Positions 1-5,297 are shown, counted from the stretch's first letter. The stretch: DNA of 5,487 nt from Methanothrix sp. (GCA_028688175.1 JAQTYS010000184.1:1-5487), one strand, 5' to 3'. Notes: generated from the letters alone by a model not told the origin. Numbers and translations: made by a program.

Positions 1-341
1 AGCATTGCTCCTTGAATTTTATGGCAAATCAGCTTGATGTGCCCCAGTTTCGGCGCTTCTGCTGCATCCCGATCGAAGACTACGTGGTCCTCTTGCAGAT
101 GCTGGCCAGCCAGGGGGCGAGGCTGCGGATCGTGGGGGTGGCGGGAAGCCCCAGCTGTGGAGTTATTACTACGAGCAGCGGCTACTCGGGCGGGCTGCCC
201 ACGGGGTCAGGCCCCGCCAGCGTGCGCGTGAGCGGGCAGGGGGTGTTCATGGATGTGCTCTTTGATGAGCTGGCGCGGCGCGGTGTGCCTTTTCGGGCGG
301 ATGAGGTCGGCAAGAAGAAAGGCAAGGACGGCGAATCCTGA
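1..341 (+). CDS. TudS-related desulfidase family protein (DUF523/CD3072-like), C-terminal part, cut by window edge
   Basis: The frame is open from the first base to TGA at 339-341, so the start probably lies left of the window. ATG at 21 or TTG at 12 would give only a half-length protein. The visible part reads QLDVPQFRRFC, then a helix (LLQMLASQGARLRIVGVAG), the GSPSCGV motif, and GVFMDVLFDELARRGVPF near the end. From memory, this order matches the second half of the TudS-related family: a YDxPEFR segment, then a G-SPSCGV motif carrying an iron-sulfur cluster cysteine, then G-x-F-x-x-x-L. TudS proteins are thought to remove sulfur from thiolated substrates such as thiouracil in the cytosol. 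The family's N-terminal half, with its other cluster cysteines, is not visible, so activity cannot be judged. The gene is GC-rich and has a degenerate second copy at 1085-1406. Family assignment is fairly sure; function is not. Confidence 0.6.
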   Translation, partial: HCSLNFMANQLDVPQFRRFCCIPIEDYVVLLQMLASQGARLRIVGVAGSPSCGVITTSSGYSGGLPTGSGPASVRVSGQGVFMDVLFDELARRGVPFRADEVGKKKGKDGES

Positions 342-347
342 GCGGGG
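1..347 (+). repeat. Direct repeat copy 1 (TudS-like gene segment)
   Basis: This stretch aligns along its whole length with 1085-1412. Shared landmarks are AGCATTGCTCCTTG at the left end, an identical 39-base block (147-185 here, 1230-1268 in the other copy) and GGCGAATCCTGAGCGGGG at the right end. Differences are point changes plus length changes of 1, 6 and 12 bases. The left limit is set by the window edge, so the true repeat may be longer. Confidence 0.85.
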
Positions 348-507
348 AGCGGTGCATGAAGGTATTCTGGATGGATGTCCCATCACTCACAAAAAACTAA
401 TCCGTGGCATGTGGGCGATCATTGATGCCTTCCCAAAATGATTACCAACTAATCAGACTCAAATTCTGTTCCAGCAAATGGGGTTAAGGCAATAGGAACC
501 TTTAAGA

Positions 508-528
508 ATACCGTTATCTCGACGGTGT
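508..528 (+). promoter_or_regulatory. Short inverted repeat upstream of the 552-839 gene
   Basis: ATACCGT (508-514) pairs with ACGGTGT (522-528) around a seven-base loop, with one G-T wobble. It ends 23 bases before the ATG at 552 and just after a TATA-like TTTAAGAATA (501-510). It could be an operator or a leader hairpin of the small gene. With a stem this short, chance occurrence is quite possible. Confidence 0.2.
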
Positions 529-551
529 CTTATTGAGCAAGGACGGCAAAT

Positions 552-839
552 ATGCCTGCAAAGCTATCGTTTGACTCTAAGTCCCTTAAACGGGCATATA
601 ACTGCCATGTCAAAATAACGTCTACTCCCAGAGATTTCTATAATGAAGTCTCCAGGCACTACGGCACCCCACGCCCATCAATTCAGCAGCTACTCAGCTA
701 TGGGCGGCATCATTTTACAGACTACGAGCAGTTATGTAGTCAATTGCATGATGATGATACGGCAATCTCGCTGCTCAGAGAGAAAGCGAATGATATCCTG
801 TTAGCTGCTTCATGGTGGCCGTACCGGCAAAGGGTGTAA
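552..839 (+). CDS. Hypothetical protein, 95 residues
   Basis: ATG at 552 is preceded by AAGGA (539-543) at eight-base spacing, a good ribosome binding site. The frame is closed upstream by TGA at 534-536, so this is the natural start; it ends at TAA 837-839. The product is soluble, with no membrane segment or signal peptide. The N-terminal third is basic (KLSFDSKSLKRAYNCHVK). The C-terminal half is probably helical, with RHHFTDYEQL and ending in SWWPYRQRV. The RHxxTxYxxL pattern followed by a helix and a tryptophan loosely recalls the C-terminal part of DUF2293-type proteins, but this is from memory and weak. It lies inside the segment bounded by the two TudS-like repeats and faces the small minus-strand gene at 885-1055 tail to tail. 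I do not recognise its function. Confidence 0.6.
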   Translation: MPAKLSFDSKSLKRAYNCHVKITSTPRDFYNEVSRHYGTPRPSIQQLLSYGRHHFTDYEQLCSQLHDDDTAISLLREKANDILLAASWWPYRQRV

Positions 840-884
840 TAGCTATAGCAAGGAAGAGCAAGACCATATCGATTGTAAAGTCTG

Positions 885-1055
885 TCATCTCTTCTTCCCG
901 AAAGCTCTCCTTACCTTGGCGAGCATTGCATCCTGTTCCTCTCTAGTAATTACCTGGATGATATTGCCGTGAGTGTCAGTGGTGCCGCCATAGGGCAAAG
1001 GATTTTCTGTGTCAAATTTCAGAGCGTTAGATGTCTGGTCCGTCGTATCATTCAT
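885..1055 (-). CDS. Small hypothetical protein, 56 residues
   Basis: On the minus strand, ATG at 1053-1055 opens a 56-codon frame ending at 885. The product is polar: an acidic, Thr-rich N-terminus (MNDTTDQTSN), a middle with PLPYGGTTDTHGNIIQVITRE and a basic helical C-terminus (MLAKVRRAFGKKR). The frame stays open far upstream, but that part is antisense to the TudS-like remnant and is probably not coding. I see no good ribosome binding site before this ATG, which lowers confidence. A TATA-like AATAAAATA about 45-50 bases upstream on the minus strand could serve as a promoter. The C-terminal tail suggests nucleic-acid or partner binding, but that is a guess. It is convergent with the 552-839 gene, with a 45-base gap. 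No family is recognised. Confidence 0.4.
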   Translation of the reverse strand: MNDTTDQTSNALKFDTENPLPYGGTTDTHGNIIQVITREEQDAMLAKVRRAFGKKR

Positions 1056-1084
1056 CTGATTGCTTTTGGATGCGCGTGCATAAG

Positions 1085-1406
1085 AGCATTGCTCCTTGTA
1101 TTTTATTACAAAACAGCTTGGTGTGCCCAGTTTCGCCGCTTCTGCCGCGCTCTGATCGATGACTACGCGGATCTCTTGCAGATGCTGGCCCGCCAGGGAG
1201 CGAGGCTGCGCATCGTGGGCCTGGCGGGCAGCCCCAGCTGTGGAGTTATTACTACGAGCAGCGGCTACACCGGAGGGCGGGTACGGGAGTGTGAGCACAC
1301 GCACGTGAGCGGACGGGGGGTGTTCATGGCGGAGCTGGAGCGGCGGGGTGTGGCTTTTCGGGCAGAAGAGGTCGGCAAGAAAGAAGGCTCTGGCGGCGAA
1401 TCCTGA
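1085..1406 (+). pseudogene. TudS-related desulfidase remnant (copy 2)
   Basis: This is a second copy of the TudS-like C-terminal half. From CAGTTTCG (1129) on, it reads QFRRFC, LLQMLARQGARLRIVGLAG, GSPSCGV and GVFMAELERRGVAF, ending at TGA 1404-1406. Over the aligned 50 residues around the motif, 41 are identical to copy 1. It cannot be a working gene as it stands. The CCCC run of copy 1 (42-45) is CCC here (1126-1128), a one-base loss that breaks the frame. The matching upstream frame meets TAA at 1081-1083. The family's N-terminal half is absent. A longer open frame from GTG 969 runs through it, but its first 40 or so residues are antisense to another small gene and look meaningless. In-frame length differences of 6 and 12 bases from copy 1 suggest it evolved as coding DNA before it broke. 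Confidence 0.65.
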
Positions 1407-1412
1407 GCGGGG
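1085..1412 (+). repeat. Direct repeat copy 2 (TudS-like gene segment)
   Basis: This is the partner of the repeat at 1-347, in the same orientation. The match begins at AGCATTGCTCC and ends in GGCGAATCCTGAGCGGGG, just past the stop codon; flanks beyond the right end are unrelated. The 39 bases at 1230-1268 are identical to 147-185. About 735 bases separate the two copies. Confidence 0.85.
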
Positions 1413-1720
1413 GGGGCGAGCAGGGCTACGAATTCTTTTGCGGGGGTTGCCAAGCCCGATTGAAGGCGCTGGATTCAGGGTCAAGACATCTCGACTGAAT
1501 GAGGCAAAATCAATTTTTTGGAAACGATGCCAATATTAAGGCGACTCGAAACCTAACACAATCAGTTTCCTCCTTGGCTTGATTTGATAGGGGCCCACAA
1601 GAGCAAACGAAATATCCGCTTGTGTAAAAAGCTGGTTTATCAGGTGTTTGATTATCAACGTATTAACGATAACCTGAGCCAGACTATAAGGATAAACTGA
1701 AATAGAAGATCTAGCAAACT
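1407..1720. other. Intergenic stretch without a convincing gene
   Basis: About 310 bases with no protein-like frame on either strand. It holds weak symmetric elements: CACAAG/CTTGTG (1596-1601 and 1619-1624) and TCAGGT/ACCTGA (1640-1645 and 1672-1677), the latter enclosing TTATC/GATAA. They sit upstream of the TIR locus and could be regulator sites, but each is short enough to arise by chance. Confidence 0.5.
1684..1691 (+). promoter_or_regulatory. Possible archaeal TATA box for the TIR locus
   Basis: CTATAAGG lies about 34 bases before the GTG at 1721. If transcription starts about 25 bases downstream of the box, the RNA would begin just before that GTG. The spacing resembles the clearer promoter at 4905-4913. 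The assignment assumes an archaeal host and rests on one short motif. Confidence 0.3.
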
Positions 1721-1879
1721 GTGGAGAAGTTCAAATATTTAGATACCAACAAGGCTCTCCATCAGAAGACAATTCACTGCGCTCAATTGCCTCTGGTGAG
1801 CCTGGTCGTTGGCCTGCTGATGGTGGCGACTGTGATCATGAAAGGGCCGAACAATTGGGGAATATGGCATGGCAGATAG
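1721..1879 (+). CDS. Possible small single-pass membrane protein overlapping the TIR gene start
   Basis: GTG at 1721 opens a 52-codon frame ending at TAG 1877-1879. The N-terminal 20 or so residues are polar (EKFKYLDTNKALHQK). A hydrophobic stretch at roughly residues 23-42 (LPLVSLVVGLLMVATVIM) is long enough to span a membrane, and a short tail KGPNNWGIWHGR follows. The frame is closed upstream by TAG at 1712-1714, so GTG is the only outside start. No ribosome binding site is obvious, but the TATA-like element at 1684-1691 would allow a nearly leaderless start. Its last codons overlap the first 11 bases of the TIR gene, an arrangement typical of translational coupling. It could be a membrane partner of the TIR protein, a leader peptide, or a chance frame or remnant. 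I know no family for it. Confidence 0.4.
   Translation: MEKFKYLDTNKALHQKTIHCAQLPLVSLVVGLLMVATVIMKGPNNWGIWHGR
1857..1861 (+). promoter_or_regulatory. Ribosome binding site of the TIR gene
   Basis: GGGGA lies seven bases before the ATG at 1869 and inside the end of the small upstream frame. It is a partial match to the archaeal consensus, but supports this ATG as the start. So does the TIR domain beginning at residue 6. Confidence 0.45.
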
Positions 1880-3497
1880 CTTTACCTATGATGTGTTTCT
1901 GAGCCACAACTCGCAGGATAAAACGCAGGTACGCAAGCTGGCCGAGCGGTTGAAGAAAGCCGGGCTGCGGGTGTGGTTCGATGACTGGGTCATCAAGCCG
2001 GGAGACGACATCTACCTGGCCATCGAACGAAGGCTGGAGGCGGCTCGGGTGCAGGTGCTCTGCCTCTCGCCCGCAGCGCTGGGCTCAGACTGGATGACGC
2101 TGGAGCGCAGCACGGTCCTCTTTCGCAACCCGACCAATGCCGGCCGCCGTTTCGTTCCGCTGCTGTTGGCCGACTGCACGCTGCCTGACACGCTGCGCCG
2201 CTACAAGCACGTGGACTTTCGGCAGGAGACGCCGGTCGCGTTCGGCGAACTGCTGGCCGCCTGCCGGGAGGAGGTGGAAGCGTCAGCGCCAGTGGCCCAA
2301 AAAGAGCCTGAGAAGAAACTGGAATCTGGCTCGAACGACGATACTGTCAAGATGTTGGACCTAGAGAACGGAGAATGCCGGGCTACAACTTCAATTGGAA
2401 ATGATGGTGATGTCACTGCATCTGGTAAGCCTGATGTCTATATTCAAGGCCGCAAGTATTCAAGTATCCAAGAGGCAGTTGATGCAAGAGATCCCGGTAA
2501 TACCATAATTCTAGTTGCTGGTATCTACCAAGAGAACTTGCGTATCGATAAACCATTTAAGATAAAGGGAGCTGGAGAGGGCAAAACCATTATAAATGGA
2601 AGTCAATCTGGCTCAGAAGCTGGCTCAGTGATCATTATAGGCAAGAATAGATCCAATATAGATGTGACTTTATCCGGGATGACCATAATGGGTGGAACTG
2701 GAACCTCCGTATCTGTCGATGACAATGACGCAAATAATTACATATGTGGCGGAGGAATTATCAACTATGGCAGACTTACTTTAACGGATTGCATAATTTC
2801 TGGCAATAATGCATATTATGGTGGCGGCATCTTTAACAAAGGAACTGTAAACTTAGAAAAAGGAGCATCCGTGATACATAACGCTGCACACAATGGCGGT
2901 GGAATTTACGGAAATAGAGAATTGATAAACCTGAATGGTGGAACCGTGGCGAATAACGAGGCGGAGCAGTGTGGTGGCGGCATTTATATAGGTTACCGTG
3001 GAAATATAAGTATCCATAGTGGCACCATTTCAAATAACGTTGCGAAAAACAGTGGTGGTGGCGTTCATAGTCTGGGTGGATCAGTGACCTTGCACAATGG
3101 AACAATTTTTGCCAATGATGCATATTCATCAGGTGGCGGTATCTGTTGCTATGGTGGATCTGCTAATCATCTGAATGGTGGCTCTATCCACGACAACACT
3201 GCAAGGATCGGTGCAGGTGCTGTAAATGGCGGGGGGGAGATGACCCTAGACGGTACAAGAATACATAGCAATACAGCCGATAAGAATGGAGATGGCCTCG
3301 GCGGAGGCATTGTGAATAGCGGAACCTTAAACCTAAACAGCGGCTCCATCGATCATAACCATGCCTCAAAAGATGGAGGAGGAATTTATAATGGAAAAAA
3401 TGGCAAACTGACAGGCAATTCAGCACTTGTGCATGATAACACATTGGGTAGCGACGGAATTCCAGATGATATAGCTCCCTTTGAGCCACTAAAATAA
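1869..3497 (+). CDS. TIR domain fused to a right-handed beta-helix repeat protein
   Basis: 542 residues. Residues 6-135 form a TIR domain: YDVFLSHNSQDK (strand A and box 1), GLRVWFDDWVIKPGDDI, VLCLSPAALGSDWMTLE and RRFVPLLL. In NAD-cleaving TIR enzymes the glutamate of the WxxxE-like motif is catalytic; here it is E79 (W75-M-T-L-E79), so NAD hydrolysis or signal production is possible. Residues 136-187 are a charged, low-complexity linker. Residues 190-245 (YSSIQEAVD, GNTIILVAGIYQENL, KIKGAGEGKTII) are the usual opening of pectate-lyase-like/NosD beta-helices. Residues 294-530 carry about nine coils beginning GGG(I/V), spaced 24-30 residues apart, with N-x-A turns (SGNNA, SNNVA). No signal peptide or membrane segment is seen, so it is probably cytosolic. 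The TIR half is about 60% GC, the helix about 35-40%. The TIR assignment is very sure and the beta-helix sure; a role in defence or cell death is inference. Confidence 0.93.
   Translation: MADSFTYDVFLSHNSQDKTQVRKLAERLKKAGLRVWFDDWVIKPGDDIYLAIERRLEAARVQVLCLSPAALGSDWMTLERSTVLFRNPTNAGRRFVPLLLADCTLPDTLRRYKHVDFRQETPVAFGELLAACREEVEASAPVAQKEPEKKLESGSNDDTVKMLDLENGECRATTSIGNDGDVTASGKPDVYIQGRKYSSIQEAVDARDPGNTIILVAGIYQENLRIDKPFKIKGAGEGKTIINGSQSGSEAGSVIIIGKNRSNIDVTLSGMTIMGGTGTSVSVDDNDANNYICGGGIINYGRLTLTDCIISGNNAYYGGGIFNKGTVNLEKGASVIHNAAHNGGGIYGNRELINLNGGTVANNEAEQCGGGIYIGYRGNISIHSGTISNNVAKNSGGGVHSLGGSVTLHNGTIFANDAYSSGGGICCYGGSANHLNGGSIHDNTARIGAGAVNGGGEMTLDGTRIHSNTADKNGDGLGGGIVNSGTLNLNSGSIDHNHASKDGGGIYNGKNGKLTGNSALVHDNTLGSDGIPDDIAPFEPLK
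2748..3458 (+). repeat. About nine coding repeats of 24-30 codons (beta-helix coils)
   Basis: Coils begin near 2748, 2820, 2895, 2973, 3054, 3132, 3210, 3300 and 3375. Each starts with codons for GGG(I/V), runs through a short strand such as TLTL or NLNSG, and ends in an asparagine turn. The seventh is degenerate (GAGAVNGGGEMTL), and the longest gap (30 residues) follows it. The repetition is clear in protein and only loose in DNA, so the coils are old or diversified rather than freshly duplicated. Confidence 0.85.
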
Positions 3498-3612
3498 TGC
3501 GGAATTGAAAACCGAGATGCAGGTATTGTATTGGTCGTATGGGCTATTTCATCATCCTTCTCGATTGATCCATCTTTCTTTCCATGCAGTAGGTTATAGA
3601 AATGACTAATAT

Positions 3613-3635
3613 GACCAATATGAGTTATATCGGTC
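3613..3635 (+). terminator. Possible hairpin terminator after the TIR gene
   Basis: GACCAATAT (3613-3621) pairs with ATATCGGTC (3627-3635) around the loop GAGTT, with one mismatch. A T-rich stretch follows, ending in a run of seven or more T at about 3660-3667. It sits about 115 bases past the TIR stop. Archaeal termination relies mainly on T runs, so the later run may be the effective signal. Confidence 0.3.
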
Positions 3636-3675
3636 GTTTCTCCTATTATACGATAATCCTTTTTTTCTATGCAGT

Positions 3676-4022
3676 TTATAGTAAGAACACCCTATAGCCC
3701 ATATCTCTCCCCGCATCAACTTTCCATTTGGCTGCATCCTCATGCCCAGAGCTAGAGGTAATCCGCGTTTCTGATATTCCTGCACTGCCGATCCATCAGC
3801 GCATCTTTGCGAATAGCTCACCCTACTCACCTTGCGATGGATCGCGAGATCTTTTACATCCGTGTTCTCAAGTCCATCCATGTAACTATCGCGAACCTCT
3901 TTTGCCATTGGCTCTACAATACTAAGCTCCTCTCTGCTTCTCGCCGGTGCTATAGCCTCAAACAACTCAGGTTGCATCCTGCGCACATACTCTGGCGTGT
4001 CACCCTTGAGAGCTATCACACC
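3676..4022 (-). pseudogene. Remnant of the C-terminal end of a family-B DNA polymerase
   Basis: On the minus strand from about 4022 the frame reads VIALKGDTPEYVRRMQ, ELFEAI, REELSIVEPMAKEVRD, DVKDLAIHRKVSR and AVQEYQKRGLPLALGMRM. Recalled from archaeal PolB proteins, this matches in order the thumb and C-terminal region (in Pyrococcus: EIVRRDWSEIAKETQ, EKLVIYEQITRDL, VAVAKRLAARGI-RPG). After GMRM, near 3740, the frame breaks. The continuation is in the next frame (DAAKWKVD, then GYRVFLL), resembling the expected DA-x-KW and GYYxxLL ending, with a stretch missing. The polymerase, exonuclease and palm domains are absent, and the homology starts abruptly at about 4022. TTG at 4064 could open a 152-residue frame, but its first 14 residues and its tail look random. 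This is therefore a relic, not a working polymerase; the full-length gene presumably lies elsewhere. Confidence 0.6.
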
Positions 4023-4070
4023 CCAGAATGGAATTATCTTTAGAATTTGAAGATTGTAGATCAATAGATT

Positions 4071-4871
4071 TTACTTATTCGAGTCGTCTTCTGTAGATCG
4101 GGTAAGCTTGGCTAAATTGCCAGCGATTGAACTATATGTATTTTCACGAAGAGTTTTATCACTTATCTTGGAACTTATAAAGTTACTAAACATTAAATTG
4201 TGCGTGGTAACTAATCGGTTATGAAATTGAGTTGACGTTTTAGCAGTCTCTGAGAACATCTTAATGTAAATAGCTGCAATGAAGTTGGAGAGGATTGTCC
4301 CAATGGCACCCAAACCAGCTATAAAAACCGAACGATCTTCATCCACACCCTCATAAGTTATTATATATATTGATCCTGATACAATAATAAAGCCAACAAT
4401 AAAGAAAATAAATCCCATTATAAATATTTGATTTCCTTGTCGGAGGTTTTGAGTGTAATATTTATCTAATTCATATCGGTGGAGCTTAAATAGTTTTTCT
4501 GCTCTTTTTTCAATCGAATCTAAATCGATCGCTGCTAAATCAATTTCATTTTCTATATCTCTAAGCTGCGACTCAAAATTATGTATATAATTCGAAGATT
4601 TAAATATTAAAAATATGAAATAAATCCAAAATCCCATTGCATATATATAAGTTAAAAAGAGAAGATTCAAGTGATCAAGTGGATCTTTAAAGAATACTAT
4701 AAATAAGATTAAAATAATTGGAATAAGAAAAACCAAAATTATCGAAATATCTCTTCTATTTTTATTTTTACTGATTCTTTCTTTAATATAGGTGCATTCA
4801 TCTTGGGGTGTTAAATTATCCGGGATTGCTTGTTCGCGACATGTGAATGAATCAAATATAGACCCTTTCAT
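4071..4871 (-). CDS. Four-helix membrane protein, resembling TRADD-N-associated membrane domain proteins
   Basis: 266 residues, started by ATG at 4869-4871 with GGTGGG (4878-4883) six bases ahead and a TATA box further upstream. Four hydrophobic segments are visible at about residues 42-61, 68-90, 149-171 and 182-203. Between the pairs (about 94-145) lies a charged helical stretch (FESQLRDIENEIDL, IEKRAEKLFKLHRYEL), probably coiled coil and cytosolic. After the last segment comes FSETAKTSTQFHNRLVTTHN and a polar tail. The second half (RQGNQIFIMGFIFFIVGF, two helices, then a helix with FH-x-x-L) resembles the two-TM family linked by Iyer, Aravind and colleagues to TRADD-N domains in conflict systems. 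This is recall and moderate at best. No TRADD-N or enzymatic domain is seen here. The gene is far more AT-rich than its neighbours, suggesting transfer. Presence as a gene is sure; function is unknown. Confidence 0.85.
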   Translation of the reverse strand: MKGSIFDSFTCREQAIPDNLTPQDECTYIKERISKNKNRRDISIILVFLIPIILILFIVFFKDPLDHLNLLFLTYIYAMGFWIYFIFLIFKSSNYIHNFESQLRDIENEIDLAAIDLDSIEKRAEKLFKLHRYELDKYYTQNLRQGNQIFIMGFIFFIVGFIIVSGSIYIITYEGVDEDRSVFIAGLGAIGTILSNFIAAIYIKMFSETAKTSTQFHNRLVTTHNLMFSNFISSKISDKTLRENTYSSIAGNLAKLTRSTEDDSNK

Positions 4872-4877
4872 AGCAGT

Positions 4878-4883
4878 CCCACC
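4878..4883 (-). promoter_or_regulatory. Ribosome binding site of the membrane protein gene
   Basis: On the minus strand GGTGGG lies six bases before the ATG at 4871. It is a good match to the archaeal GGTG-type site and fixes this start. Confidence 0.6.
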
Positions 4884-4904
4884 AAATCTTGTGAGTCGAT
4901 TGAA

Positions 4905-4913
4905 CTTATAAAG
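4905..4913 (-). promoter_or_regulatory. TATA box of the membrane protein gene
   Basis: CTTTATAAG, centred about 38 bases before the ATG at 4871. A transcript starting about 25 bases downstream would begin at or just before the GGTGGG ribosome binding site, giving a very short leader as expected in archaea. Confidence 0.5.
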
Positions 4914-5002
4914 TTAACTGCTGCATGTTTAGCTCACTATAATCAGCATCAATAAAACATTGTTTAGAATTTTTGTACTGCGGGATGTTCTCGACAAGAA
5001 TT

Positions 5003-5037
5003 CTCTGTACGCTCTGTAGTTGGATTCGTTCGCCGTC
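5003..5037 (+). repeat. 35-bp direct repeat, copy A
   Basis: It matches 5298-5332 at 31 of 35 positions, including the exact core GTTGGATTCGTTCG. The CTCTGT...CTCTGT pattern resembles the CTCTGTG-rich interspersed repeats seen in many archaeal and bacterial genomes (recall). Confidence 0.75.
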
Positions 5038-5089
5038 AATCGACAGGGCGCTGAATGCAGACCATCGGGCCGAAATACTGCTCATCCAG

Positions 5090-5220
5090 CCTCCCTCGCC
5101 CGGACGCAAGCGCGCTAGCGAGCCCCGAGCCCGAGCGACACCGCCCGGAAGCGAGGCCCGCGACCCGGTGGGCATCCCATTGCCGCCAAAGAATCCCACT
5201 AGCGGGCCTGCGGCGGTCAA
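5090..5220. other. GC-rich island between the 35-bp repeats
   Basis: A strongly GC-rich stretch in an AT-rich neighbourhood. It contains CCTCGC (5094-5099) complementary to GCGAGG (5151-5156), a direct repeat of GCCCGGA-x-GC (5099-5108, 5143-5152) and the palindrome CGCTAGCG. It could be a structured RNA, a gene relic or imported DNA; no protein signature supports coding. Confidence 0.35.
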
Positions 5221-5297
5221 GAGATTATCATGCACTCTTTTAGGATAGGGTAATGGGTCAAATGTCCTAACAAAAGTCTCTGTGCTTCCTTTGTGAA

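Noticed and set aside
969..1406. 145-codon plus-strand frame starting at GTG 969, read as a complete protein
   Set aside because: Its first 40 or so residues are antisense to the 885-1055 frame and unlike the TudS family. Only the part after about 1129 is homologous, so the segment is called a remnant.
1..1412. Insertion sequence bounded by the direct repeats
   Set aside because: There is no transposase, no terminal inverted repeats and no target duplication. The repeats are gene segments, so recombination or tandem duplication explains them better.
885..1484. 199-codon minus-strand frame
   Set aside because: Codons upstream of the ATG at 1055 are antisense to the TudS-like remnant and read as Pro/Arg/Ser-rich shadow. 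Only the last 56 codons look protein-like.
1596..1677. Short inverted repeats upstream of the TIR locus as operators
   Set aside because: Stems are only five or six bases, with loops of 11 to 26 bases and overlapping alternatives; chance is the simpler explanation.
2748..3458. Tandem DNA repeat or CRISPR-like array inside the TIR gene
   Set aside because: The periodicity is of protein coils in one open frame. DNA similarity between units is low and unit lengths vary.
3606..4064. 152-codon minus-strand frame as an intact gene
   Set aside because: The PolB-like homology begins abruptly near 4022 and leaves the frame near 3740. The N-terminal 14 and last 30 or so residues look random, so it is treated as a relic.
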